Part shown: in pieces, positions 55,482-64,000 of the stretch
Layout: every line of letters starts with the position of its first letter
How positions within the stretch are numbered: position 1 is the first letter of the stretch
Origin: an uncultured Marinifilum sp.
Lineage (GTDB): Bacteria > Bacteroidota > Bacteroidia > Bacteroidales > Marinifilaceae
NCBI RefSeq assembly: GCF_963677195.1
Contig: NZ_OY781918.1
Span: forward strand, 4,204,923 to 4,268,922
Length of the DNA stretch: 64,000 bases
Reading direction: 5' to 3'
Made by a program: the position numbers and the translations under genes
The notes under the pieces: generated by a model
The model's database searches: none
Told to the model about the DNA's origin: nothing
What the model saw: only the letters and a program-made list of their open reading frames with translations

Positions 55482-56891
55482 TTATCTTAATTCTGTAATT
55501 TCGTACTTTTTCCCATTCACATAAAACTTTTCGATATTACCATTGGCCACATCATTCAGTATGATTGGCTTACGAGCATCCTCACCAACAATAGTTAAAT
55601 GAAAATTTTCGATGAAGACATTTTCCATGTGCCTCATGTAAACACCAGAAGCAGGCAAAGTTCCAATAAGACTAAATTCGGGCCACCATCCCTTCAGGGT
55701 TTCTAAAGTATATTCCTTAAGATCTGTTTTTGTGGCATCTTCTTTTGTACCACCACCCGAAACAAAAAATTGAATGTCTTTAAGAATAATATTTTCGATA
55801 TTATAACCGGGTAAACCTGTGAATAGAAATGCTGAATTCTTATCGAGTTCTGTATTGTCTACTATGATATTCTGGAAAGTAAAATTCTTCATTTCTTTCA
55901 TCGGATACATTTCTTCTGGAGTATCGTCGCCCGCTCGTTGCTGGCAAAAAGTCATAAAAATAGGTCGTGGTACATTTCTCATTGTAAGATTTGAGAATAC
56001 CATATTCTTCATGGCACCACCTTCGTTCATTTGGATTTTTAAACCCGAATCTTTAATGTTCTTAAAGGTGCAATTGGTAAGGGTAACCGATTCGAAATCA
56101 CCCTGAGACATTAAGCCTATGCGCATTCCGGCCCATTTTGTTTCGAAAATACAATTGGAAATAACCACATCTTTACAAGCTTTGTCTTTCGATGAAGATT
56201 GCAAACAAATTGAATCGTCGCTGTTATCAAATGAACAATTGCTTACTCGAACATTGGTGCAGCCATCAAAATCGAGGCCATCACCATTTCCATTAGAACG
56301 ACTATGAATTCGAATGCCACACACACTAATTTCATGACAATACAACCAAGCAGAAGTCCAAGCTGCTGGATTAATAAGCATAATGTTATTCAGATGAATA
56401 TCGGAGCAATTCAAAAAACGCAACAACATTGGTCTACCTGTCTTTCTAGTAAAATATTTTTGATGACCATTTCCGTCGATAGTACCATACCCCTCAATGG
56501 CAAAAGATTTTGCATCTTGCGCAAAAATGAGGCACTTATCCATGTGAGGTTCATTTTTGTACATATTTTTATGCGTATTGTCGGCATAGTCAGCAATATC
56601 AGGACTTCCCAATAAAACTCCTCCATTCTCTATATGAAGCGTAACAAAATCTTTCAAATAAATTGTTCCTATTACTACCGTTTTTCCGCCCGGGATAATT
56701 ACTGTTCCCCCTCCATTTTCTGTACAAGCATCAATTGCAGCTTGAACAGCTTTGGTATCTTTTGTAAGACCATCTGCTTTGGCTCCAAAATCAATTACAT
56801 TAAAATCTTTAGCAAATACTTGAGCAAAAAAAACCATCATCAAGCAAATTAGCAATCCAATACTTCTAGTAAGTTTATTCATTTTCTCCAT
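55482..56891 (-). CDS. GH28-like glycoside hydrolase, first gene of the GH operon
   Basis: This 469-residue exported protein has a signal peptide ending QVFAKDF at about residue 29. It shows the GH28 start VIDFGAKADGLTKDTKAVQAAIDACTENGGGTVIIPGG, the beta-helix repeats, and acid motifs NGNGDGLDFDG and NSDDSICLQSS. WAGMRIGLMSQGDFESV replaces the GHG-containing motif and SGLKI replaces RIK, as in its operon partner. The two GH28 proteins are paralogues but clearly diverged. The gene lies 66 bp upstream of the fucosidase; GGGGTA repeats lie 97-125 bp before its ATG. Confidence 0.87.
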   Translation of the reverse strand: MEKMNKLTRSIGLLICLMMVFFAQVFAKDFNVIDFGAKADGLTKDTKAVQAAIDACTENGGGTVIIPGGKTVVIGTIYLKDFVTLHIENGGVLLGSPDIADYADNTHKNMYKNEPHMDKCLIFAQDAKSFAIEGYGTIDGNGHQKYFTRKTGRPMLLRFLNCSDIHLNNIMLINPAAWTSAWLYCHEISVCGIRIHSRSNGNGDGLDFDGCTNVRVSNCSFDNSDDSICLQSSSKDKACKDVVISNCIFETKWAGMRIGLMSQGDFESVTLTNCTFKNIKDSGLKIQMNEGGAMKNMVFSNLTMRNVPRPIFMTFCQQRAGDDTPEEMYPMKEMKNFTFQNIIVDNTELDKNSAFLFTGLPGYNIENIILKDIQFFVSGGGTKEDATKTDLKEYTLETLKGWWPEFSLIGTLPASGVYMRHMENVFIENFHLTIVGEDARKPIILNDVANGNIEKFYVNGKKYEITELR

Positions 56892-56987
56892 TTAGATATA
56901 TCATTAACAATTCAGAACTTGATAGTTCTATCCGAAACGATAGATTAGTATATATCTACAAATGAAAGAGCTAGATGGTTTTTAAAC

Positions 56988-57053
56988 GGGGTAACAAGAG
57001 GGTAAAAAATGGGGTAAAATATCGCAATTCCTTAAATTCATACAATTTACCCC
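56988..57053. promoter_or_regulatory. Phased GGGGTA repeats upstream of the GH operon
   Basis: The plus strand carries GGGGTA at 56988, AGGGTA at 56999 and GGGGTA at 57011, at intervals of 11 and 12 bp. An inverted TTTACCCC lies at 57046-57053. A minus-strand TTTG (56962-56959) just downstream could be the -33 element of the GH28 promoter. Such helical-turn spacing is typical of tandem binding by one regulator. Confidence 0.6.
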
Positions 57054-57151
57054 TTGAACAATTTAAATTATATAATGATCAATCTAATCATTAGCGAAGC
57101 ATATAAAACAGCCTCAGGAAATTAATATGGTAGTATTTTGATCCTATTCTT

Positions 57152-59233
57152 TTAGACCTTGGAAGCGCATTTTTCAAATGACAATTGACATTCCTCATTC
57201 AGCATTGACTTGTAATTAGAGCAGAATCGACTATAAGCATTCAAGGCTTTTTGTTTTTGTTTAGAGTTCAACAAGGCCTTCACTAAAAAACACAAGGCTT
57301 CTTCACTTAGCGAATCAATCGTTAACCAAAGTGCTGATAATTTATTTAGTGATCTCCATTCTTTCTGAGAAAATAACAAAGTGCAAGAGTTTCTTAATTG
57401 ATCTATATATTTATCGTTCAGTAAACGAACCAAACCATCAAAACTCTCATTCTTTATAGGTTTACAAAGACTTAATTTCTTAAAAGGCAGATTAAACTTC
57501 TCTTCTTCTAAACATCTTTCAAAAAAGAATAAGTCTATAAAGCAGTGCTCCGAATTATCAATTATCCACTCCTTGTTTCGATAAACCAGAGACAAATCAT
57601 CAAACTGTTTTAGCAGCGTTCGCAACCTATGGATATTGGTTCCCCGATTATTTTTTTGTTGTGCCGCATCATCTGTCTCCCAAAGAATATCAGACATTTC
57701 TTGAGAACTTATATTTCGATTGTAAATACGTGGAAACAACAATATCAAGCTAAACAATCGAATTAAAGTCGGTGTAAAATCATGCGAAATATCCTTCCCT
57801 TCTTTATCAAAAGCCCTAAATGAATCAAACAGATAAAAGGCATTTTTTTGTGGAAGCTCAACTGGCACATCCCCCTTCTCCAACTCATTTCGAGTATTCT
57901 TTAATTTCTTTTGCGCGATCAACCATAAAATAAACATGGTAACAAATAGAACCACAGCTAATATAGAAACATATAAAGTGTACGGTGTTTTTTGATTTTG
58001 CTTTAAGAGAATATCTAATTTTCCGTTGTACACAGCCTTAATTTCTGATTCGGAAAGAGCACGATTCCAAACTGCAAATTTGGTCATTTGCCCATTAAAG
58101 GTATTTCCCCAAATACTTTGACCAATCGTTATTACCTCTTCTTTTCCAGTTCTCCCCTGTATTCGTTTGCTATCAATCAGTTGTCCATTCACATAAAAGT
58201 TAGCTCTATGATTGTAATTTAAAGCTATAGCTAAATGCACCCATTCTCCAAAGTCAGCATAAGAATTAGCCGACTGACAACTATACACCATTGGTACATT
58301 AAACCACAAACGCCCTTGCTTTAAAATATACCGAAAGCTAAAATCCCGATTGCCTGCAAGTGCCATTACCCATTCCTTATCGGTTGGTTTTGCCCAAACA
58401 GAAATGGTCATTTGATTATCAAAGGAAAAGCCTGATGTTTTAATATGTGAATTATCGGAATGAAAATCTGCCACCATTCCTTTAGTACTATCCGAAATAA
58501 ATTGAACGCCAACACTCTTTTCAAAAGATTTTGGCTCATCAGAAATATCTGAAAACTTTCCCGAAAGAGGCATATAAGTAGCTAACTGGTAAGATAATTC
58601 TGGAATTATTCGACTCTCCTCAAATGCCATTTTCATTTCGAGAGAGGTGAGAGCCTTACTCCATAATTTCAAATCATCAATGCATCCTTCTGCATCTACC
58701 TCATACCTATCTTTACCAACAAAAAGTTCTCCCTTTTCAGTCCACCATTCCGAAGAAATACTATCAACAAGAATACAATCTCCATTCAAATAAATCCCAA
58801 GATCTCCCTTCTTGTTGATCGTAAAACCAAGATGCTGCCACTCATTATCGGTCAAGACGCCTTCAGTATCAATGTCTTTTTTATAATAATGATTGAATTG
58901 CAGTGTGCGGTTTGATAAGTATCGAAAATAAAAAACTGAATCTTCTCCTATAATAGTTCCTGAATGAACATCAATATTTTCAGGACGAAACCAAAATGCA
59001 ACAGATAGAGCCGTATCTCTATGATTGTTCTCAATCACAAAAGCCTTATCCGACGGAATAAACTTCGCGACATCGGCCCTAACCTCATTATCAAAATATG
59101 GTTTTAGATTAACATCAGCTTGCTTTGCCAATACATTTAAATCGTCAAAAAAAAATAAACCCTCCTCATTTAATTGAGAAAATGCATTTAAAATGAAAAC
59201 AAAATAGAATATCGAGGCAACTAATATTTTCAT
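57152..59233 (-). CDS. Membrane-spanning LamG sensor/winged-helix-BTAD transcription regulator
   Basis: Read from the ATG at 59233 (693 residues; MKILVASIFYFVFILNAFSQ is a signal sequence; an ATG at 59278 is less likely). Two LamG/concanavalin-like domains (about 70-205 and 260-405; ALSVAFWFRPENIDVHSGTI, WVHLAIALNYNHRANFYVNG) face the periplasm. One membrane helix lies at about 419-441. The cytoplasmic part has a winged helix (about 463-560; FTPTLIRLFSLILL, ISSQEMSDILW, NIHRLRTLLKQ) and a helical BTAD/TPR-like end (about 565-693; ALNAYSRFCSNYKSML), the layout of SARP regulators. It should sense a glycan outside and bind DNA directly. It lies between the two carbohydrate operons, with GGGGTA-type repeats on both sides. 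Confidence 0.8.
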   Translation of the reverse strand: MKILVASIFYFVFILNAFSQLNEEGLFFFDDLNVLAKQADVNLKPYFDNEVRADVAKFIPSDKAFVIENNHRDTALSVAFWFRPENIDVHSGTIIGEDSVFYFRYLSNRTLQFNHYYKKDIDTEGVLTDNEWQHLGFTINKKGDLGIYLNGDCILVDSISSEWWTEKGELFVGKDRYEVDAEGCIDDLKLWSKALTSLEMKMAFEESRIIPELSYQLATYMPLSGKFSDISDEPKSFEKSVGVQFISDSTKGMVADFHSDNSHIKTSGFSFDNQMTISVWAKPTDKEWVMALAGNRDFSFRYILKQGRLWFNVPMVYSCQSANSYADFGEWVHLAIALNYNHRANFYVNGQLIDSKRIQGRTGKEEVITIGQSIWGNTFNGQMTKFAVWNRALSESEIKAVYNGKLDILLKQNQKTPYTLYVSILAVVLFVTMFILWLIAQKKLKNTRNELEKGDVPVELPQKNAFYLFDSFRAFDKEGKDISHDFTPTLIRLFSLILLFPRIYNRNISSQEMSDILWETDDAAQQKNNRGTNIHRLRTLLKQFDDLSLVYRNKEWIIDNSEHCFIDLFFFERCLEEEKFNLPFKKLSLCKPIKNESFDGLVRLLNDKYIDQLRNSCTLLFSQKEWRSLNKLSALWLTIDSLSEEALCFLVKALLNSKQKQKALNAYSRFCSNYKSMLNEECQLSFEKCASKV

Positions 59234-59598
59234 AAAAGATTTAATGTATAGAATCGCAAAAGAAGTACGCATAAGCATACTCTTTCACAAATTAACAAAT
59301 TTGAATCCATTTTGTAAAAAGAATCAATAAATAGTAAGGGGGTATTAATATAGTACAAAAAGGGGGTAGATAAATGCACCGCGACCACAAGCAATTACAT
59401 ATCAGAACTATATACACCAAAATCCCCTATTTTTATCATGCATAAAAAATCAAATAAGTTTAGCTTTCGTAAAGTATTTGTATAGGATACTGCTCCTTCA
59501 CTTCATATTGATATGTTTAACTTTGAATTTATTCATTACATCAATGAATAATATTTAATCGGTCACGATAAAACCTATAATTAAACATCGAAAATTCC
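59234..59598. other. 365-bp divergent control region of the carbohydrate locus
   Basis: No gene is visible. It separates the regulator gene (minus) from the sulfatase operon (plus). It holds two GGGGGTA repeats near the regulator side and a TAACTTTG (TAnnTTTG) element at 59518-59525, 73 bp before the sulfatase ATG. The element lacks a good -33, as expected for an activated promoter. Confidence 0.55.
59338..59368 (+). promoter_or_regulatory. GGGGGTA direct repeats upstream of regulator and sulfatase operon
   Basis: GGGGGTA occurs at 59338-59344 and 59362-59368, 24 bp apart, close to two turns of 12 bp. The same core is repeated on the other side of the regulator gene at 56988-57016. The sites lie 105-135 bp upstream of the regulator ATG and about 230 bp before the first sulfatase, so they may serve both. 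Confidence 0.55.
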
Positions 59599-61161
59599 AT
59601 GATTCAGTTTAAACCAATAGTAGTATTAATAAGCTTTTTAAGCTTAATTAGTTGCTCTCAAGCTCAAGAACAACCTAATATCGTTTTCTTGCTTTCCGAC
59701 GATCAAACCAGCATAGCAACTGGCTGTTACGGAAATGAGCAAGTAGTAACTCCAAACATGGACAAACTAGCAAGTGAAGGAGTAATGTTTACCAATCACT
59801 ACAACACAACTTCTATTTGCATGGCAAGCCGTGTAAGTATTCTAACAGGAATGTACGAATACAAAACTGGATGCAATTTTATGCACGGAGATTTAAATCC
59901 AGAAAAGTTAGACAAGAGTTATCCCGTACTATTACAAGAGGCTGGCTACTTTACAGGCTTTGCTGGCAAAGTTGGTTTCGAGATGGACACAACAGAAACC
60001 GACAAAATTAAAAATAAATTACCTGTTGGCTACTTTGATATGTGGGGAGGTGGACCAGGCCAAACTTTATATAAAACGGCAAAAAATCCTAGCATAGCTA
60101 AATATGCTGAGAAATATCCACATAGTTCAAGAGCATATGGTGCATGGGCTAACGATTTTATTAAAGAAGCTAAAAAATCGGGCAAACCTTTCTGCATGTC
60201 AATCAGCTTTAAAGCTCCACATCTACCTTTTACTCCTGATAAATACTTCGATTTTGTTTATGAGGGTAAGAAATATAAAAAGCCTGCAAATTATGGTGCT
60301 GAAAATGCAAAACACTTATCGCCTCAAGCAAAGTCTGGTCGCCAATATAATGCCTATGATTTTTGGAGAGAATCGGAAGAAACTTATCAGGAAGCCATCC
60401 AAAAATACAATCAACTAATTCATGGTGTTGATTATGCTTTGGGAATGATTAGAAAGTCACTGAGAGAACAAGGAGTAGATAAAAATACCATTATTATTTT
60501 CACAAGTGATAATGGCTACAGTTGTGGTGCTCACAATTTAGGTGGAAAAGTACTACCATATGAAGAAGCATCCAAGTCACCATTTATCATTTATGACCCT
60601 CGAATTCCTAAAAACGAAAGGGGAATTAAACGAGAAACGGTTACCGCAAATATTGATATGGCTCCAACTATTTTAACTTATGCAGGAATTGACATTCCTA
60701 AAAACATGGATGGAGAAAACCTTTTACCACTAATACAAAAGCCAAAAGAATTCAAACGTGATGTTATTGCATTAACTAATATGTGGGGAAATGATGAAAT
60801 CCAAGCTATGTCAATTGTTTCGAAGGATTGGAAATACATCTACTGGCAATATTCAGATGAAAGAATGAAACCAAGCGAAGAGCTTTTTAATATTGGTAAA
60901 GATCGATTGGAAATGAACAACCAAGCGAATAACCCAAAATACAAAAAGAAATTAGCTGAAATGCGCAGACTATACGACAAGCAACACAAACATCTAACAA
61001 AAAATGCAATTGACGGAAATGATTATCCTAAATACTCCATCCTATTCGATAGAAATGCCAATGCTACAGACAAGAAACCTCATTTAACTGGAAATTACGA
61101 AGAGGTTTTAAGACAAAATGCATTGATAAAAAAATTGAAAAATAAACAGAACCATAAATAA
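59599..61161 (+). CDS. Sulfatase lipoprotein, first gene of the sulfatase operon
   Basis: The 520-residue protein is a lipoprotein (Cys19 in LSLISC). It has metal-binding VFLLSDDQTS and the maturation motif Cys74-Met-Ala-Ser-Arg78, the CxAxR variant accepted by anaerobic sulfatase-maturating enzymes. FKAPHLPFTPDKYF and FTSDNGYSCGAHNLGGK supply further active-site residues. It should desulfate a polysaccharide on the cell surface or in the periplasm. The next sulfatase follows after 6 bp, so the two are co-transcribed. Confidence 0.93.
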   Translation: MIQFKPIVVLISFLSLISCSQAQEQPNIVFLLSDDQTSIATGCYGNEQVVTPNMDKLASEGVMFTNHYNTTSICMASRVSILTGMYEYKTGCNFMHGDLNPEKLDKSYPVLLQEAGYFTGFAGKVGFEMDTTETDKIKNKLPVGYFDMWGGGPGQTLYKTAKNPSIAKYAEKYPHSSRAYGAWANDFIKEAKKSGKPFCMSISFKAPHLPFTPDKYFDFVYEGKKYKKPANYGAENAKHLSPQAKSGRQYNAYDFWRESEETYQEAIQKYNQLIHGVDYALGMIRKSLREQGVDKNTIIIFTSDNGYSCGAHNLGGKVLPYEEASKSPFIIYDPRIPKNERGIKRETVTANIDMAPTILTYAGIDIPKNMDGENLLPLIQKPKEFKRDVIALTNMWGNDEIQAMSIVSKDWKYIYWQYSDERMKPSEELFNIGKDRLEMNNQANNPKYKKKLAEMRRLYDKQHKHLTKNAIDGNDYPKYSILFDRNANATDKKPHLTGNYEEVLRQNALIKKLKNKQNHK

Positions 61162-61167
61162 TAAAGC

Positions 61168-62988
61168 ATGTTATTCTTAAAAAAACTTGTATTTACAGCA
61201 ACTGCAATAGCTCTTTGTATAGGAAATACCACTGCTAAAGCACAAAGCGATAAAAAACCCAACGTCATTCTTATCATTACTGATGATCAAGGCTATGGCG
61301 ATGTTGCTGCTCATGGCAATAAAGTAATCAAAACTCCAAACATGGATAAAATGCACGATAATGGCGTTCATTTTTCTAATTACCACTGTGGTACAACCTG
61401 TGCTCCAAGTCGATCTGGTTTAATGACAGGTGCCGATGGCAACCGTGCTGGCGTATGGCATACCATTGGTGGATGCAATATCCTAAGAGAAAAATTTGTA
61501 ATTATGCCTCAGGTATTCAAGGAAAATGGTTATTCAACAGCCATGTTTGGGAAATGGCACTTAGGAGATTCCTATCCATATCTCCCCGAGGACAGAGGTT
61601 TTGACGAGACTGTTTATCATGGTGCTGGTGGTATTGGTCAAACTCCTGACTACTGGAAAAATGACTATTTTGACGATACATATTTCCGCAATGGAACCCC
61701 AGAAAAATTCAAAGGATATTGTACCGATGTTTTCTTCTCAGAAGCAATTGACTATATCGAACGTAAAAAAGATGAACCATTCTTCGTTTATCTATCTACC
61801 AATGCCCCTCACGGACCATATAATGTAGAGAAAAAGTACTTCGATATATATAAAGATGAAACTTCGATTACCGACCGACAAAAGGCTTTTTACGGTATGA
61901 TTACCAATATTGATGACAATATGGGAATCCTTGATGAAAAACTAGAAGAACTTGGATTGAAAGACAATACTATTCTAATTTTCACTACAGACAATGGAAC
62001 TGCAGCAGGTCACTCAGGAAAACCAGGTAAAGAAAAAGGATTTAATGCAGGAATGAAAGGTCACAAAGGATCGCAATACGAAGGTGGGCACCGAACACCA
62101 TTTTTCATTCGCTGGAAAGATGGAAAGCTAACTGGAGGTAAGGAGATTAATCAATTAACCATGAACTTTGACATTCTTCCAACTTTAATTGATTTATGCG
62201 ACTTAGGTAAAGTGGATGGTCCTGCTTACGATGGAATCAACCTTGCTCCAGTAATAACAAATCAAGTAGACAAATTACCACACCGCTATTGTGTTGTAGA
62301 CAACAACAGGTTGCAACAACCTGTAAAATGGAGAATGTGCTCTGTAATGGACGACGAGTGGCGATTGATTGATGGAAAGAAATTATACAACATCAAAAAT
62401 GATCCAGGTCAAAACAAAGATATTGCTTCTAAATATCCTGAAAAGGTAAAAGAAATGAGAGATGCATATGAGAAATGGTGGACTTATACATCCAGAGATT
62501 TTGGACATTACGAAGCTTATAAAATTGGAGCTCCCCACATTAAAGAGTACCTAATTACAGCTCATGACCTACATACATTTACCGCTAACGCATGGTCTCA
62601 ATCTTATGTACGCGATCCTTTCTCGGGTAAAAAACCAGCTTTAGCTAAAGGATATTGGATGGTTGATGTTCAAGAAGAAGGAGAATATGAAATTGCCTTA
62701 ACAAGATGGCCTCGTGAGTCAGGTTTAACATTTAAAGATACCGTTAAACAACAAGGCGTTAAAACCAAATGGACAGACATTAGACCTGCTGGTATTTTTA
62801 TCGATCTCAAAAAAGCAACACTTGATATTGAAGGAATACATATGGAAAAAGAAGTTGATATGACTCAAAAAGAGATCAGTTTTAAAGCGTACCTCTCAAG
62901 AGGACGTCAGCATTTAGAAGCTTCTTTTACAAATAGTGAAGGTGTTGATTTTTCTGCCTTCTACGTTTATATCAAAAAACTAAACTAA
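61168..62988 (+). CDS. Exported sulfatase, arylsulfatase type
   Basis: The 606-residue protein has a signal peptide ending TTAKAQ at about residue 26. Its active site shows IITDDQGYGDV, the maturation motif Cys78-Ala-Pro-Ser-Arg82, FGKWHLGDSYPYLPEDRGFD, NAPHGPYN and FTTDNGTAAGHSGKPG. The C-terminal extension of about 130 residues (ALAKGYWMVDVQEEGEYEIALTRWP) looks like an added beta-sandwich, possibly for carbohydrate binding. It sits between two other sulfatases in one transcript. Confidence 0.93.
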   Translation: MLFLKKLVFTATAIALCIGNTTAKAQSDKKPNVILIITDDQGYGDVAAHGNKVIKTPNMDKMHDNGVHFSNYHCGTTCAPSRSGLMTGADGNRAGVWHTIGGCNILREKFVIMPQVFKENGYSTAMFGKWHLGDSYPYLPEDRGFDETVYHGAGGIGQTPDYWKNDYFDDTYFRNGTPEKFKGYCTDVFFSEAIDYIERKKDEPFFVYLSTNAPHGPYNVEKKYFDIYKDETSITDRQKAFYGMITNIDDNMGILDEKLEELGLKDNTILIFTTDNGTAAGHSGKPGKEKGFNAGMKGHKGSQYEGGHRTPFFIRWKDGKLTGGKEINQLTMNFDILPTLIDLCDLGKVDGPAYDGINLAPVITNQVDKLPHRYCVVDNNRLQQPVKWRMCSVMDDEWRLIDGKKLYNIKNDPGQNKDIASKYPEKVKEMRDAYEKWWTYTSRDFGHYEAYKIGAPHIKEYLITAHDLHTFTANAWSQSYVRDPFSGKKPALAKGYWMVDVQEEGEYEIALTRWPRESGLTFKDTVKQQGVKTKWTDIRPAGIFIDLKKATLDIEGIHMEKEVDMTQKEISFKAYLSRGRQHLEASFTNSEGVDFSAFYVYIKKLN

Positions 62989-63025
62989 TTAGGCCCAAAC
63001 TATTACTACTAAAAAAAAATCAATT

Positions 63026-64000
63026 ATGCTTAAAAATATATTCATTGCTTCCATACTTTCAATCTTTGTCAGCAACAATAGTTTTGCAGACAAAAAACCA
63101 AATGTCATTGTAATTTTAGCAGATGACCTTGGCGTAGGAGATGTGTCGAATTACCGTCGAATGCATACTAACCAGATCATTTTAGAGACACCAAACATTG
63201 ATAGGCTTGCTACCTCAGGAATAAAATTTACCAACGCTCATGCTCCTGCAGCTCTTTGTGCAACTTCCCGTTACGGAATTATGACAGGAAATAGTTGTTA
63301 CCGAAGCTCATTACCTTGGGGTGTTTGGGGTGGTTACACAAAATCTGTAATAAGACCCGATCAATTAACTTTAGGACGTTTAATGAAGCAAGCTAATTAC
63401 AATACTGCATTTTTTGGCAAATGGCATTTAGGAACTACTTTCAACAGAAAAGATAACCCAAACAAAGAGTATGTTCCGAATAAGAAAAAGAAGATAGAAG
63501 ATGAAGTCGACATCACTAGAATTGTAGCCAGCGGCCCTAATCAAAATGGATTTGATTACAGTTTCAATTTACCATCGGGAATTCAGAATGTTCCTTACGC
63601 TGCTTATGAAAATGACAAGTGGCATCCTTTAACAAAGGAATCTACAATAGCAGTAATTGATAAAGAATACATGGCCTCTTTGGATCTTGAATTGGATAAA
63701 AAAGAAGGATTAGGCGATTCGAACTGGGAACCTAGAAAAATTGGCCCTCTTTTGGTAAACAAAGCGGTTGATTACATTAGCAAAAATGCCAATAAAAAAG
63801 AGCCATTCTTTATGTACTATTGCTCACAAGCAGTACACACTCCGCACTCTGCAGCAAAAGAATTAAATGGTGTAAAAATAGCTGGTACTACTCCATCAAG
63901 ACATATGGATATGATTAAGGAGCTTGATGTTCAAGTAGGAATGATAGTTGAAGCCTTAAAAGAGCAAGGTATTTATGAAAATACGGTCTTGGTTTTTACT
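63026..64000 (+). CDS. Sulfatase, 3' end beyond window
   Basis: I translated this by hand from the ATG at 63026; 325 codons are open to the window edge. A signal peptide (MLKNIFIASILSIFVSNNSFA) precedes KKPNVIVILADDLGVGDVSNY. The maturation motif reads Cys78-Ala-Thr-Ser-Arg82, with Thr where Pro or Ala is usual. FFGKWHLGTTFN and FFMYYCSQAVHTPHSA follow. It starts 37 bp after the previous sulfatase and is the third gene of the plus-strand operon. The C-terminal third is missing from the window. Confidence 0.9.
   Translation, partial: MLKNIFIASILSIFVSNNSFADKKPNVIVILADDLGVGDVSNYRRMHTNQIILETPNIDRLATSGIKFTNAHAPAALCATSRYGIMTGNSCYRSSLPWGVWGGYTKSVIRPDQLTLGRLMKQANYNTAFFGKWHLGTTFNRKDNPNKEYVPNKKKKIEDEVDITRIVASGPNQNGFDYSFNLPSGIQNVPYAAYENDKWHPLTKESTIAVIDKEYMASLDLELDKKEGLGDSNWEPRKIGPLLVNKAVDYISKNANKKEPFFMYYCSQAVHTPHSAAKELNGVKIAGTTPSRHMDMIKELDVQVGMIVEALKEQGIYENTVLVFT

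Overview
The window looks like chromosomal DNA of a marine, polysaccharide-degrading member of the Bacteroidota, probably near Marinifilaceae/Marinilabiliales. That placement is an inference. It rests on AT-rich DNA, starts without Shine-Dalgarno sequences, promoters of the TAnnTTTG type, a type IX secretion (T9SS) adhesin with its PorP/SprF partner, CarboxypepD-reg/OMP_b-brl_3 receptors, hybrid two-component sensors and a sulfatase-rich carbohydrate locus.

Left part (1-23.7 kb). A truncated propeller-type sensor runs off the left edge. Divergent from it are an unknown gene and a Cache-domain hybrid histidine kinase. These converge on a two-gene adhesin operon: a 3800-residue secreted protein with about 32 in-register 70-residue repeats and a type B T9SS sorting domain, translationally coupled to PorP/SprF. 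Next come an RluF-type pseudouridine synthase, a beta-carbonic anhydrase, a glutaminase, a small outer-membrane-type protein, a second hybrid kinase and a CNNM/CBS membrane protein.

Middle part (23.7-49.4 kb). A penicillin-binding protein 1C gene and an alpha-2-macroglobulin gene, usually neighbours, are separated by a REP-associated (IS200-like) transposase gene and an intact IS982-family element with 16-bp inverted repeats and a 5-bp target duplication. Then follow an ECF sigma / anti-sigma-like / exported-protein cluster, a DEAD-box helicase with a tiny HTH protein, a TetR-controlled redox operon (DoxX, TetR, NAD(P)-binding protein, MDR reductase, DJ-1) with two matching operators, an EFR1 ferredoxin, an outer-membrane beta-barrel receptor, two identical tRNA-Arg(TCT) genes, and two different large+small-domain fusions of the aconitase/isopropylmalate dehydratase family side by side.

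Right part (49.6-64 kb). After an MFS transporter lies a carbohydrate locus. One minus-strand operon encodes two GH28-like enzymes, a GH29 fucosidase-like lipoprotein and a sulfatase. A divergent plus-strand operon encodes three more sulfatases, the last cut by the window edge. Between them lies an unusual regulator: two extracytoplasmic LamG domains, one membrane helix, then a cytoplasmic winged helix and a BTAD-like helical domain, as in SARP regulators. Both intergenic regions flanking it carry G4-5TA direct repeats at about 11-12 or 24 bp spacing, the type of site SARP proteins bind. The best candidate for an undescribed system here is a single-protein, membrane-spanning glycan sensor that directly controls a sulfated, fucose- and probably uronate-containing polysaccharide locus.
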